This document shows, piece by piece, positions 23,081 to 35,339 of a DNA stretch of 64,000 nt. The stretch comes from Corbicula japonica (taxonomy: Eukaryota > Mollusca > Bivalvia > Venerida > Cyrenidae), in assembly GCA_038501625.1 (NCBI GenBank), contig JAZAYU010000038.1:248001-312000 (forward strand), written 5' to 3'. The notes under the pieces were generated by a model that had not been told where the DNA came from, did no database searches, and worked only from the letters and a program-made list of their open reading frames with translations. The translations under genes and the position numbers were made by a program. How positions within the stretch are numbered: the stretch's first letter is position 1; every line of letters begins with the position of its first letter.

Positions 23081-24388
23081 TGTCGAACAACAAAACAACT
23101 GAGAATGTACTGTTATGTCGAAAACAAAAGTTCATAATGAACTGTTTATTATCGTAATAATAATAACAGGTATTCTTTAAGTGTGCTTTTTATGCATTGT
23201 TTAACGTAAGCATCTTATGCCGACAGAAAGCTATCACTTTCATAGAGGTGGTACGGGATTGTGATTTCGAATATTTAGACGTGGACATTTTTCCTACAAA
23301 TATTTATTGCCGAAAAGGATTTCCGTGTTAACCTTAGACATTCTTTACTGCAGAAATAGAATAAACTGTTGCAATAAGAACTAAAAAGCAGTGATAAAAT
23401 GGCGAACACAAATCACGATTAAACTTTTATATGTGTTTTATATCACAGTACAATACGGGTTGACTGTATTATACACTTCAGAACAATCTGTATATGTCGA
23501 GAACAAAACCTATGCGAATATGTTAATCAATCCCGTATGTTATTATATCATATAATAAATATATGTAAATAGCTTTCTTTCTTTCATTGTTCTCCATGCA
23601 GAGGTCTTTCAGAAATTGTTGTTCACCAAACTCACTGCAGGAAGTTTTTTCTTGGTTCTTCAATCGTAGTACTCGGCCGTTGAAAGTCTTGTATCCATCT
23701 TCCAAGATTAGCAGTGTGGGCGTTCAAGAAGTTTCCAACCACTTTACACTAAGCTGAAAATTAAGCGTGTTCCATAAATTATATAACCATTATTTCGGTT
23801 GAGGGCTTGGGGCGCTCAACAAAAAAACTGTCACCACTCTCCATAAATAACCCAATTGTGCCTTTGTTTCCAAGCGGAATACACTGAGTATATCAAATCT
23901 GAAAACGACAATCTTGCAGTTCTGTCACAAACAAGATCAACACGAAATGAACATTAAATTTATGATTTTTTTTTCAGAAATCGTCATGTTTAAGGTGGTA
24001 TGTTGTTATGTATGCACACCGATCAGCTACTTGTATTTAAAGACGATTACGGCAGTTTCCAATTTCACAACGTTATGAATTTAACGTTAGCACCGTTTGT
24101 ATAGAACACGATCGCTTTTCAGAAATTTGGTCGTTTGACGGAGACCAACACACGTTGATTCACTTGTAATAATTAACAAACGAAGGATCTTCCTTGTCGA
24201 CTGATTTCTTTGAGACAATCTAAAAATACGATTAACTTTACAAGCGGTGCACGCGTAAAATTCACAACGCTGTGAAATCGTATACTTCCGCAATCGTCTT
24301 AAAATCAAAAAGAGAAAAGTCACTCTCAGAAATAATAGACTAATCACAGCCAACAGGAAGAAAGCAAGCGTGTAGGTTTATGTTATAC

Positions 24389-25041
24389 CAGGCGCGTAGG
24401 AGCGATTTGAAAATTGGGGCCGCGGAAGAGATGATTTTGGCTGCATAATATTGTCATTGATATGTCGATATAATAAGTTTATTATTTATAAAACAGTTAC
24501 ATGTATATGTAGTCATTGGTATATATAACGTTTAAATTACCATATTCGAGTACTGAAATACTGCAATCAACAATGCGATCACGGTTCGTAAATCAGACGC
24601 CTACTCTTTCAATAATACATAGATCTTAATATATAAAAGTAATACATGTAATTGTAAAAATCGGATAACAAAAGATGCATCAGTGATAGTGTCATATCCA
24701 TATTTACTAAATATTCCTTAGGAAATGATGCTGATTTTATGAAATAAAATATTATACAATTTCTGAGCGCTTTCTTAAACTTTGCCGATTATGGTCTTCG
24801 AATACGACATTGGTTCGCGCTACTTATTTCGATACATTTAATGTTGACACTTGATTATGAATTAGTTAAGCCGATAACGATTTTTAGGTAAAAAAGGCGA
24901 TCTTATGGCACAATTTTTCTGTATGGCATTGCATTAGCGCCAAAGAACCCTTTTTAAAAGTTTTTGCCGCCGGGGCCATGACTTGCCGAATTAGTGGGGC
25001 CGCGGCAGCGGGCTCCTGCATCCCCTGCTCCTACGCGCCTG
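24389..25041. mobile_element. 653 bp GC-ended TIR element, unit 2 only
   Basis: Perfect 15 bp ends, CAGGCGCGTAGGAGC and GCTCCTACGCGCCTG, flanked by TATAC on both sides (24384-24388 and 25042-25046). Unit 1 has the empty site at about 15392-15398 with a single TATAC. The ends are GC-rich, with GGGGCCGCGG near both termini, and the middle is AT-rich. CAGG-type ends suggest an hAT- or P-related non-autonomous element, but a 5 bp duplication fits neither neatly. No transposase. Confidence 0.85.
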
Positions 25042-25084
25042 TATACGTTTTGATACAACAAAAAACACTTAATGAAAAGGATCA

Positions 25085-25420
25085 GTTGTGTTACTGCTTT
25101 GGAAAGGTCAGCAAAGGTCGAAACATTTGCAACCTTCTGGGTTAAATAGGGCTCTATCACGTACCATCGTCGTTCAAGCCCAAACAGGTTCTCGCTGGAA
25201 AAGACATAATAGATAGACACCAAGTTGGTGGATAACTCCGTCTTAGTCACCAATCAAATGTTTTGTGTATACAAGGAAATAACAACTAATAACAAAACAG
25301 TTAACAAAATGGGTAGGTATTATTAAGCAAGGTTTTAGATGTAACATGTAACTAGGTTAACTTTAAAGCACGTTTTAAGAACGCGATGGTAGGAATGAAT
25401 GGTACAAACAAACATTTCCG
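25085..25420. repeat. Penelope-like 3' region relic (unit 2)
   Basis: Counterpart of 15430-16555 without the 557 bp MITE. Keeps CCAAACAGGTTCTCGCTGG and AATGGGTAGGTA. Confidence 0.45.
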
Positions 25421-26244
25421 CTACCTTCATGTCGCCTTGCATAGTACGACTCACTAGCAATTATAAAAAGTAATTTTAATATTATAAATAATGTTTGGAA
25501 TTCGGACGTTCAAAGAATTCATTAATGATATGACTTGTAGCTACAGTTGAATTTCTGGACGAAATTAGGGTACCGACGCGAGAATTAACAATTCAAGTAC
25601 AGCCACAATGCAAGAAGACCTGCTAGAGGTTTATTTACTGATATTTCAGCCTGACTAATCAGCAAACTACCATGACTTGATAGGAAGCAATACATCAGAA
25701 GTTTTTATACAATATCTAGTGTGAAACACATTTTTCTTTTCAGATTTATATATTTTAAAATGACTGGGCAGCACTGAACTACGCTTGTGAACGATCAGGC
25801 GATTCAATACATGTACTTTGTGTGAACAAAGCAACCTGTTTGAATTCTGGGTACAATCAGGGCAATAATTTGCAAATAAATAAGCGGATTGTGCTGATCG
25901 TTTATGATATGGTAGTTTACCCGAGTGTAAAACGAAATGCTTTACTTCTATATCGACAGCTTTCATGTATCTCAACCTTTTATAGGTCAGCCAGTACATC
26001 CGACAAATCAGGATCTGCACCTTTTGCTTTTTGATTGATTGGGAATTTCTTAACAAGAATCTAAGAGTCTACATCCTTATCAGATGGCACGAATGCCCCA
26101 ACAGATCTGGATCTACACATGATTAAACCCGTATATTCAGAGTAAATGGTTAATTAAATATACAAACACTGGAAACCATATTGAAACACACTGACCACAA
26201 CTTGTATGTTAGAAATGATATTGCCTTTACCTAGGAGCGAAAAC

Positions 26245-26775
26245 GCACCTAGGAGCGAACCCGCACCGTCACAGCAACAGTGCCTAGCCTTGCGATTCCG
26301 GCGACGCAAGCAATTGAGCTAACCGGGACAACCCCAAAACAGGTTGATCTAATAGTCCTGATATACGATATCATCACTGCACGACATAAGTAACTGGTTA
26401 ATTTACTGATAACAACACTGAATATATGTACGGGAGACTTTTTACGGCCGCCACACTGCACAAAATAGCTCTACTGTATGTAAGAGTGACAATCCAAATA
26501 TTACAAGAGCTACCGTTACAGTACTGTAACTGTAATCGGAAACCAGTCTCCATTTCAAACAATCAGAGGCTTGAGATTTGAGACTAGCAGATGCATGAAA
26601 TTTCAGACTGGTTTCTTGTTTAGTCATGCAGTTATGATTACATTTATCACGGTTATCTGATCAACCTTTATTTGGTGTTGTCCCAGCTAGCTCAGTCGTT
26701 AGCGTTGTCGGAATAGCATGGCTAGACGCTGTCACCGGTACGGGTTCGCACCCCATTAGAGGCAATACCATTTTA
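26245..26775. mobile_element. tRNA-derived SINE heads in inverted arrangement (unit 2)
   Basis: Counterpart of 17075-17600: minus-strand head to about 26333, plus-strand head from 26690. The minus-strand frames crossing it are translations of the SINE and are not genes. Confidence 0.65.
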
Positions 26776-28657
26776 GATGAATGATTAAGGTAAAACTTAA
26801 AGACCTTTATGCTGATATCGGAAATATATTATCAATAAGGTTTTATTTAGCCACCCATCATTTCAGTTTCTTAGATAGCAAAAAGTATCTTTTACATGAT
26901 TGCCGGAGTCAAAATTTTCGATTTGACTTAATCGAGCAATGCAAGATTGATATGTTGACATTGATAAGGGAAGAAACCCAAGAACCAACACACTTTAAAT
27001 TCCTCACAGCAGTTATTTCCCTATATAGTTAAAGTTACTGTCACAGTGTTAATTTTCACATTTATCCTAAAAATGTCACCAGCTTTTGAAGTCTTCTTAA
27101 ATAATAAACTCAGCGCACAATTAACAGTATTGAAGGAAATAATAGCCGTACTTCCACTTTTCACACAAAATCTGGTTTATAATTTGTGTGAGTTTAGCTG
27201 CAAGGAAGCTGAACAATCTTGTTTATCAGGGAAGTGAGTTAAGTATTACAAACGTGTACAAGAAAGCGTAACAGTAGGTACTTTCAAGGCCATACGGTAC
27301 TGTTAAATCATTTTATTTCGCGCGGGTTTAATTTTCGCGTACTTCGCACTACGGCAAGAGCGCGAAATTCAACCCCAGCGAAATTTACGATATTAATAAC
27401 CAGTTAAGTCAATTGATGGCTTAAATACGTTTTATATGGAATGTCAATAAAGGGATGTCAATAAAATCTTGCGTACAATTAACAGTGTAAACGACAAAGA
27501 AGTGCAGATTTTTCTAGTTCTTACTGGTTCCTTTCTAGTTTCTTTGATAATGATTGTTAATTTCAACTTCAGAAATACAAATAATTTAGGGTAATGGTTA
27601 ACAATCTCGCCTCACAAGCGGAGAGGCATTTTTTTAAGTTAATTTACGTAAAAGTAGATTTCGCTATTGTAACAAGTTGTTATTATTGATATTTATTATT
27701 ATATTTCAAGGACATTTATCCATCTTGAGTTCTAACTCTACAAGATGTACTTTATTGAAACTGAATAAATGTAGGTCAAGACTTAATGTAAGACATTGCT
27801 TCTTTAATCGACATATTATCACAATGAATTTATGGGGTTTCCATGACTCGGTCGCTTAATTCATAGGCCATCTAAGAAGGCAGGGATGGTTCGTCAACAG
27901 TTAAAACAAGTAAAATAAAATAACTAAACTGTGTCTGCTTCGTCGCTCTATATTTCTTTCTTTCTTATATTTAAAATGTTTTCCATCAACGCCGTTTATC
28001 TTTTTAAAGATATTTCTTGTTATTCGAATTCTATCCTCCACAATACACCATTATTATGTTAATGATTTTGACGCAGTGGAATTGCATCTGACAGTTGTCT
28101 TATTGCAAGGAAACTCGTGCACTTTCGTACACTGGCTCCTTTACAAAACAATCTAGTGACTTTAAAACGATTTCGAATATGTGGTATTGTTTTGATTGGG
28201 TTGGCCATTTTTCATGAATGTTCCTTAACGCTTGCTTCTTGTGTTTTTATAATGGATACAACCCTTGTAATGTACCTCAAAAATCATGTGTTGTTATTTA
28301 AGAATGATGTTCTGAGAAATAGCGTGCGAACTACTAAGAAAAGAAAAAAAACTGTTGCAAATGGAACTGGGTAAATTCGGAACCGAATGGAAAAACTTAC
28401 AAAAAACTAAGTTCAAACTTTGTTTTAATTATATAATAATGAACCAGGTTTTAAAAAATGTATAAAAATGTTAAAGATTTTTTCGTTAGACATGATATTA
28501 GAAAATATTCTACTAGTGCAGATGTAGATCGGCCTTGCACATCTCTACAGTTTGATCTGTATCTACACTGTTGGCTCTATTAACAGTTTCAGTTTCAGTT
28601 TTTAACATGTATACAGTCAGAAATAATTTAATACACATAAGGCCAGGGAAAAAATGA
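26776..28657. other. Non-coding part of unit 2
   Basis: Counterpart of 17601-19498. It contains an extra GATTGCCGGAGTCAAAATTTT stretch (26895-26920) that is absent from unit 1 but present at 63600-63625, so the ancestral sequence had it and unit 1 lost it. A short GTTTCA expansion lies at 28585-28602. Confidence 0.5.
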
Positions 28658-29103
28658 TTAGATTCTCATCCGGATTCTGGGAAAAAAGGGGCGGGTGGAC
28701 ACTTTTTAATTTTTATTAACGAAATACCTGAGAACAGAAGTAAAAACTAACTTAAAATTTTGAAAAATGGCATTTATAATTTCCAGAACCGTTGGTGTAG
28801 AATATTCGTTCATCTTTTCAATTTCTTCCAAAAATCAAGAAAACAACTTACAAAAGTAGCAGGTTGGTGCTATGATGATTCTTGCTTGAAAAGCCATACC
28901 AGTCTTATTAAGTGACACTATCACCTTCGGTAAGCTTTAAAATGATGAACATTTTAATTTATTATTGTCTGTCATGTTTTGTACCATATCCGGATTGTCT
29001 AAACCCCGTTCTGTCCGGAAAAGAATATGTTCCGATTTTTTTACCAATAAATTATAATGGGGCGGGTAGTTTTGGACAGGGGCGGGCGGGGGTGAGTATC
29101 TAA
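28658..29103. mobile_element. 446 bp TIR element (unit 2 copy)
   Basis: Orthologue of 19499-19950. The right end has one mismatch (TGAGTATCTAA). Confidence 0.75.
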
Positions 29104-29552
29104 AATATTGTTTTCTATTGCCTAAAATAGCGAAGAGTGTACATGATAGACTGTGTGAAATCGTACATAATCAAACTAATGGCACTTAAGCATCAATAGC
29201 TAAACGTTTAATCATCTCTTATTCATCGAAATTTCCCAACAAGAAGAAAACATGAGGAGAGCTTTAGTACTAAAATAAAGTAAAGAAGAACACGACATGC
29301 TTAAGTGGGCACCTGGCCGCTGATTCCTCCTGTCTTCTCGCCTACAACCAATAAGGAAGATAATACTTTCCAATTAGTCTCTTCAAACTTTTTATCTTAA
29401 TAGTCCTTCGGTTTCTGTCACGATTTGAAATAACACATGATTTTTACTTTCTATATTAAGACTTTTAAATAAAGTCGCATTATGTTGTTTTAAGGTAGTT
29501 CATCATATAATTGCATTCTCATAAGTCAAATTTATAAACCGTCGTGAATATA

Positions 29553-30101
29553 CACTCAACCAAAGTTCTAATTGGTCATTATTTCTATATGTTTAAAATG
29601 TATGCTAGTTTCGTTTCTTCCCTACGTCCAGAAAGGTTGTGGAAAGAACTGTTTTGTCTTGAAATCAATTATCTAGTGGCTTTTTAATATTTATTGATTG
29701 GGTTCCTAAATATATCCAATACCACTTACTTACACAGCACAGTCAAAATAAGAACGGTCTGTAATTGAAAGGGAGATTTGAATTTAAAATTGGATACTTT
29801 CAAAGGGATTTATTTAAACAGATGTGCAGTTGATTCATCATGTTTTCTGTTTTTCCTACTATTGAGGGGTCCTATTAAAACATAACCAGGAATTAAGAGC
29901 AAAGTTCTGATTGCTTGACCTTTTTATGCAAAAAATGCATTTTTAGCAAAATTAAGGATAACTCTCGCCAAACTGTTCCAATGTCAGTTATTACAAGATT
30001 AAATCTTAAGTTGAAGACCGTTATTGGCAAAGAGTGAATTCAATGTCTTTCTAATAAAATATTACGGACAAAACGTGACCAGTAAGAACTATTGGTGAGT
30101 G
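29553..30101. mobile_element. 549 bp Tc1/mariner-like MITE, unit 2 only, inverted relative to the unit 1 copy
   Basis: Ends CACTCAACCAAAGTTCT and AGAACTATTGGTGAGTG, flanked by TA. Unit 1 has the empty site at 20418-20428 (GTGAATATAAAAATGATG). The interior is the reverse complement of 15556-16112 with moderate divergence, so the two are separate insertions of one family. Confidence 0.85.
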
Positions 30102-30372
30102 TATAACTGATGTACCGATATTGAAGCAGGTTTGACGGAATCACTAATAGTAAATATTTACAAGAAAACACGTGTCTGACTTACATTTTGTGACCAGGAA
30201 ATATGCGTCAGAGAAAAAATTCTTTCTTCGTAATTAAATTTGCGTTATTAGGATATGTTTATTAATATTTTATGGAAAGTACCGCTGGGAATTCGAGGAC
30301 GAATTGCCAGTTAGTTTGGAAAAATGTCGAGGTACAAAACATAGTCCCTACATGGGTGGAAAATGTGTTAGA

Positions 30373-30444
30373 GGCCCGGACAGCTCAGTCGGGAGAGCAC
30401 GTGCTCTGTTTGCGAGGGTTCCTGGTTTCGAGTCCCAGTCTAAG
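30373..30444 (+). mobile_element. tRNA-like SINE head (unit 2)
   Basis: Counterpart of 20686-20757, with CAGCTCAGTCGG and GGTTTCGAGTCCC. Again there is no pairing acceptor stem. Confidence 0.65.
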
Positions 30445-31843
30445 TGTAGATTTTTCTCATCCTTTTACACTAGGCTAAGCATCTTAGTGGTTTGATTCGT
30501 TTAGTCTTTAATATGTTTACTGAATCATTAAAGATTACTAATACCGACATGTCAATCATTCAGGAATAATAGACAAGTATGCATTCACGAACAACTTACT
30601 CTATAACATCAAGCCTACATGCAATAAAACTGAACATGACCTGTCTAAATGAACAATTTGAAACGCAGGGGCTCACCAATGAGTTTCTAAGCTTTTTTGT
30701 TGAATACTGTTTCCACAGAAAATACATAAACACAAACGGAAATGGTCCTTGCAGACTAAAAGATAATATACGCACAGAAACCGCAAAAAGGTCTGTTAAC
30801 AAAATGTATACACATCACATTCGAATAATATTCTAATTACCAAGCTTTTTAGTATTGATAACTTGGGTGTTCTACGTTGCTTCAAGAACTGATTCCAAGT
30901 ATATATTCATAGCTTAAATTCAAAACTGTTACAGAAAAAACGAAATAATGAATATTTCGAAGAAATCAATTTCTATGAAAAGATTTCTTTACGCCGAGAC
31001 CTCACTACAATATATATTACTGTGGCTTTTAATGCAAATTGGAGGAAAATCACATTATAAGCGCATTTCCGCTATAAGGAATGTTTGAATGTCTGCAAGG
31101 ATCCCTATCGTCAAGCTTCAATGGCTGACATTTCTCGGTGGTTTTTCTTTTTTTTCGCAGGAATAACGACGTAAACAAATTGGTTTCAGGTTTCAGAACA
31201 GTTCATTTCATTGACACCTGAAATTAGTTTGTTTGTTTCAACTATTTCTCAATCGATATGAAATAAAGTTAAAACGTATAATTATATTTTGCTGTTCATA
31301 CTTTCTGCATTCACATCTTCTTTAATCATGTTTATAATCGTCATCTGCTTTATCAAACCTCAAAACGTAACTCTTAAAATCTGCCCAATCCATAAATCAA
31401 TCGAATGGTAAAAGTTTGAATAAAAATGCATCACAGTTTAGGTCAGCTGACACCTTAAAGCAACAAGAAATATCTATCAATTAGGCAAAGCTGGGCCGTT
31501 ATCCATGCGTGATAGTTATTCTGATAGTAACTAGATCTATATGGGGCGCGCCACGGGGAAAGGTACCTTCGGTCATAATTTATGACGTTTTAGCTCTTAC
31601 TATACTTAGAAAGAACTTGAAACTATTTTTAAATTTATCATAACTAACAAGTGTTTTTCTGACATATTTTGACATTAAAATGGTAGTTTAACGCGAAATG
31701 CATGATAATTAATGTCGTCTGCTCAGCTTTATGATGTCATATCAAGGATTGGCGTCAACTGTCCGAAGGTACCTTTTCCCGTAGCGAACCCCAAATTATT
31801 ATAATATGTACTTTTTTAATATTCCTCCTACAACATTGATTGC

Positions 31844-31850
31844 TATATAA
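31844..31850 (+). promoter_or_regulatory. TATA box of GPCR copy 3
   Basis: TATATAA in TTGCTATATAACC, 47 bp before the ATG at 31897. Confidence 0.6.
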
Positions 31851-31896
31851 CCACGTTTTTAAGGTCGTTGTAACAGACTAATGCGGCGACACAAAC

Positions 31897-32622
31897 ATGG
31901 CTAAAAGTAGTATCTCGGGAAACAATACGGAATGGACAGATAATGTGATCGCTACTTTTGACCAGTCAAAAATCATGTATCTTTCGGCATCTTCCACGCT
32001 GGTGTTCTTTGGGGTAATAGGCAATATTTTTTCTCTAATTGTCTGGAGCAGGGGAACCAGATGCAAAAAACTGAAGTGTTCCACGTATTTCAAGATTCTT
32101 GCCTTGAGCGACATCATAGTGCTGATTATCTGTGCAGGGTTAAACTTACCTCTCCATCTTAGAAACAACAAACCAACGTGTAAGCTATGGATTGCATTGT
32201 TGATTGCAGATGATCTTGGACCTGAGATATCTCCTTGGATCATTGTAACACTTTCGATGGAGAGAGCGTTGAGCATGATGTTTCCACTAAAATTTACAGG
32301 AGAGTTTGCAAAAAGACGAACGTTAATTTCGTGTGGATTAATTGTCATTGTGTTGGTTCTTCTTCAGTTTATCTTGGTGTTCCCAGTGCCATTTGACGAC
32401 AAATGTGGACTGACTATTAAAGCATCTGTAATTCTATCAGTGAGATTAAAATATCTCAAGATATTCGTCTTATTTGCATTTCCATTATTTTTTATAATTA
32501 TTTGCAATGCTTTGATTGTCTTTCGATTATTCCGAATGCGAAAAATGAGATCGGTAACAACGGGAATGGAAAGTCAAAGAAACAGAAGATTTGCGACATT
32601 CACATTCAAAGTAGGAGTGTAG
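31897..32622 (+). pseudogene. Class A GPCR-like receptor, copy 3 (truncated in TM6)
   Basis: The cleanest reading frame of the three: 241 codons from ATG to stop without a shift. It shows the N-terminus with NNTEW glycosylation context, TM1 (GNIFSLIVW), TM2 (LALSD), Cys before TM3, SMERALSMMFPLKF, TM4, TM5 (FAFPLFF) and a basic third loop. After RRFATFT (about 32604) the sequence jumps to text homologous to 13910 onward, so TM6, TM7 and the tail are deleted. Five-helix GPCR remnants are normally not functional receptors; a dominant-negative or decoy product is conceivable, but there is no evidence for it. An AAA|GTAGGA word at the break could serve as a splice donor, which transcript data would settle. 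Confidence 0.8.
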
Positions 32623-33285
32623 TGTTATTTCGAAAACAAAAGTACAGAATGTACTGTTTATTATCGCAATAATTGTAACAGGAGTTCTTCAGTGGTGCTT
32701 TTTATACATCGTTATTTCGTTATCTGACGCATCCTCCGCCGGCAGAAAACGATCACTTTCATAGAGGTGGTTAGGGATTGTGATTTCAAATATTTTACAT
32801 GAATAAGAACTTAAAAGAACAGCGACTAATAAAACGGCGAACACAAAAAATACGAAATGTTCTGAAGTGTATTATGCAAAAAAACGTAATGTACTGTGAT
32901 TTAAAACACACACATAAACGTTGAATCGTGATTTCGAGAACAAAAATATACGGATATGGTTCAACAATCTGGTTTTACAATCCAGTATGTTATTATTTTA
33001 TATAATAAATATAGGTAAATAGCTTTTATTCTTTCATTGTTCTCCATGCAGGGGTCTTTCAGATATTGTTGTTCACCAAACTCACTGCAGGAAGTTTTTC
33101 CATGCATCTTAAATACAAGAACGTTCAAGGGACATTGAAAGCCGTGTATCCATCTTCCAACCTAAGCAGTGAGGGCATTCAAGAAGTTTTAAACCACATT
33201 GCACTGAGCTTAAAATAAAGCTTGTTCCAAATATTATGTTAGCATTATTTCGGCTGAGGGATTGGGGCGCTAAACAAAAAGTATG
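32623..33285. repeat. Start of a third, incomplete duplication unit
   Basis: Collinear with 13910-14640 and 23080-23830 (for example CATTGTTCTCCATGCAG and CACCAAACTCACTGCAGGAAG), after which it changes into the sequence shared with 40.7 kb. The tandem series therefore stops here. Confidence 0.8.
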
Positions 33286-33296
33286 TCACTGATCTC

Positions 33297-34250
33297 AAAC
33301 TGAGCCTGCAATATTTCAAATTTGTCTGCACGTTTTTCTTCAGAAACTTAATTTTATCGTGTGTACTGAATATTTAATAGGCTGTTTAAAGTATCACCTG
33401 TAGTCTATAGATTTGACAGAACAGAGCTCAAACCGCAGATGCTTAACTACTATTGCTACAATTTGATAATCGGTCAACGGACACAGGCAGAATTCCTACA
33501 CACCAGTAACATTGTTGTCGCGAACCACAGGCATTCCTTTATTTGTCTGGTTTCTACCGAATATTACCAAGATTTCATTTATGTACCGAATCCATTACTT
33601 TTTTCGAGGATATTTTATAGTTGTACACATTCAGCAGGCTCTAGCTAGGTCAATTTTTTGCGTTACATTTGTATATCTAGTCTCAAAGCTGTTGACGAAG
33701 CAAAGCTCACTCTTACACTATCGACTCATTAGAGTATAAGGAACGACAACTCTGCGAAGGAGATTGAGCAAAGCTATACAATTATTTACTTCCCCTTCGT
33801 TTTAACGCGACACGTTTAATTATAACTTAACCCAGTTTTTAATTTATCGTGAAACTAGTTTCGTGTAATAGGTACACTTGTTATAAAAAAGTGACTACAA
33901 CTAAATTCAAGAGGATTGTGTTTTATTGATATATGAAATACAGTCTTTGTCGTGATTAATTTTAGAGGGTAAATAAACCTTTTGTTGCATTTAAATAGAA
34001 CAAAAACAACATTATCATTAGGTAGACATTGTGAAGTTGATTAACAAAACGGAAGTAAATTAAAGCTCATGAATTCTGAATTATACAAATGCGATGAAAT
34101 TGTGTTATTTGCTGGATGCAAGTATGTAAGTACGTGAATCATCTAGTTGATTTAATATTTTGTTGTTCTTGTTTCGTTTTGTTTCGGGGGGTGGGAGCGG
34201 ATTAGAGTCTTCGTAAAGTTTGTCTTGGGCCAATTCATTATCATATTTTT
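33297..34250. repeat. Duplicated non-coding block, partner at 40.7-41.6 kb
   Basis: Aligns in order with 40682-41600. Shared words include AACTGAGCCTGCAATATTTC, CATTCAGCAG and AGGATTGTGTTTTATTGATA. Open frames in one copy are not open in the other, so no gene is inferred. Confidence 0.8.
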
Positions 34251-34299
34251 GGCGGGAGAAGGGAGCATTTTTAAGTTTACTTTTAAAGTTTTTTTTATT

Positions 34300-34610
34300 A
34301 ATGTGTGCTACATACTGAAACAAAACTGGGTTTTTAGCAAACGTTTTCTCACACTGTTATTGGGGATATTTTTAGTTTACTTTGTTCTTAATCGTCCTCA
34401 CTTCCGAAAAGGGACCGTTCATGAAATAACTGATTTATTTCTGTATAAGTTGGTATAAAACTCCCAACACTGAGATTGATAACCTAAAGTTGTATTATAA
34501 CGGACAAAGTTTTTAATTATTCACCTTTATTATCTTCAGCTATCCTTTCTTGTGTGAGATAAACATAAACAAACTATATTCCTAAAACACTTATTAGCTT
34601 TTACATATTC
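34300..34610. repeat. Diverged copy of the 46.6-47.5 kb tandem unit
   Basis: Matches 46635-46920 and 47385-47495: CAAAACTGGGTTTT, TTGTTCTTAATCGT, GGGACCGTT and TATAAAACTCCC occur in the same order. Confidence 0.7.
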
Positions 34611-34744
34611 TGTGAAAATTTTGTTTCAGATTCCTTAAGCAGATTCATTGAATCAAATGACAACAATAACCATCATAAAGTCACAAAATTAAGGGGCCCT
34701 TCCTTTATGACGTTCTGGCCAATTTTCTTTAAAACGTTTCAATT

Positions 34745-35330
34745 GTTCATTTTTGAGCGTTCTAGAATGGGGATGACACATCTGGTGTGCTATTAACGTT
34801 AAACTTTGGATTAATGAACCACTAGCGTTAGACTAGCGTGATGATGCATGAACGTTCGGGCAACGCTCGAATGACGCTCAATTGACGCCAAAAGGACGTT
34901 CGTTTTACTAAAGTCACACGCTGCGTTTGCTAAGTGACCGATCAGCAATCGTTGACAGGTGATCAGTGAGTCGTTCACTGCAAAGCAAACGATTAGTAAC
35001 AACCATGTAACGCTAAATTAACGACTGACCAACGATAGCCAAACGCGTGAAAAGCTCGGTGAACGTTATGAAAACGTTTTACAAACATTCTTAAACGTTC
35101 TGCAGCGTAAAAAAGTAATCGTTGAAGAACGTTATTTTCAGTGAATTTTTTCTGCATGTTCAAAATTTATTTTCGGACCAGCGTTCTCCAAAGATCCTGG
35201 CGATCACCGACGTTCGCTAGCGTTCACATAACGCACTTCTGGTTCTCTCCCAACAACTATGGGCGGCAAACAACGTTTCCTAAAACGTCGTAGAACGTTG
35301 ACCAGAACGTTAAATGTGATGGCTCTAGAA
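34745..35330. other. ACGTT-rich block
   Basis: About eleven ACGTT words plus several AGCGTT/AACGCT words in some 550 bp of otherwise AT-rich DNA, mostly as GAACGTT, AACGTTC or GACGTTCG. TTCTAGA stands near both ends (about 34760 and 35327, inverted), followed by ATGACACAT and its approximate complement, so this may be an imperfect TIR element. No coding potential. Confidence 0.45.
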
Positions 35331-35339
35331 AGGACAAAA

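Larger units (their letters stand above)
22982..32620. repeat. Segmental duplication unit 2
   Basis: Collinear with unit 1 (see 13799-22981). It is about 0.45 kb longer, largely because of the 653 bp insertion at 24389-25041, with smaller gains and losses elsewhere. It ends in GPCR copy 3. Confidence 0.9.

Noticed and set aside
25667..26056. Minus-strand frame of 129 codons
   Set aside because: No domain, no counterpart kept open in unit 1, and it crosses repeat boundaries.
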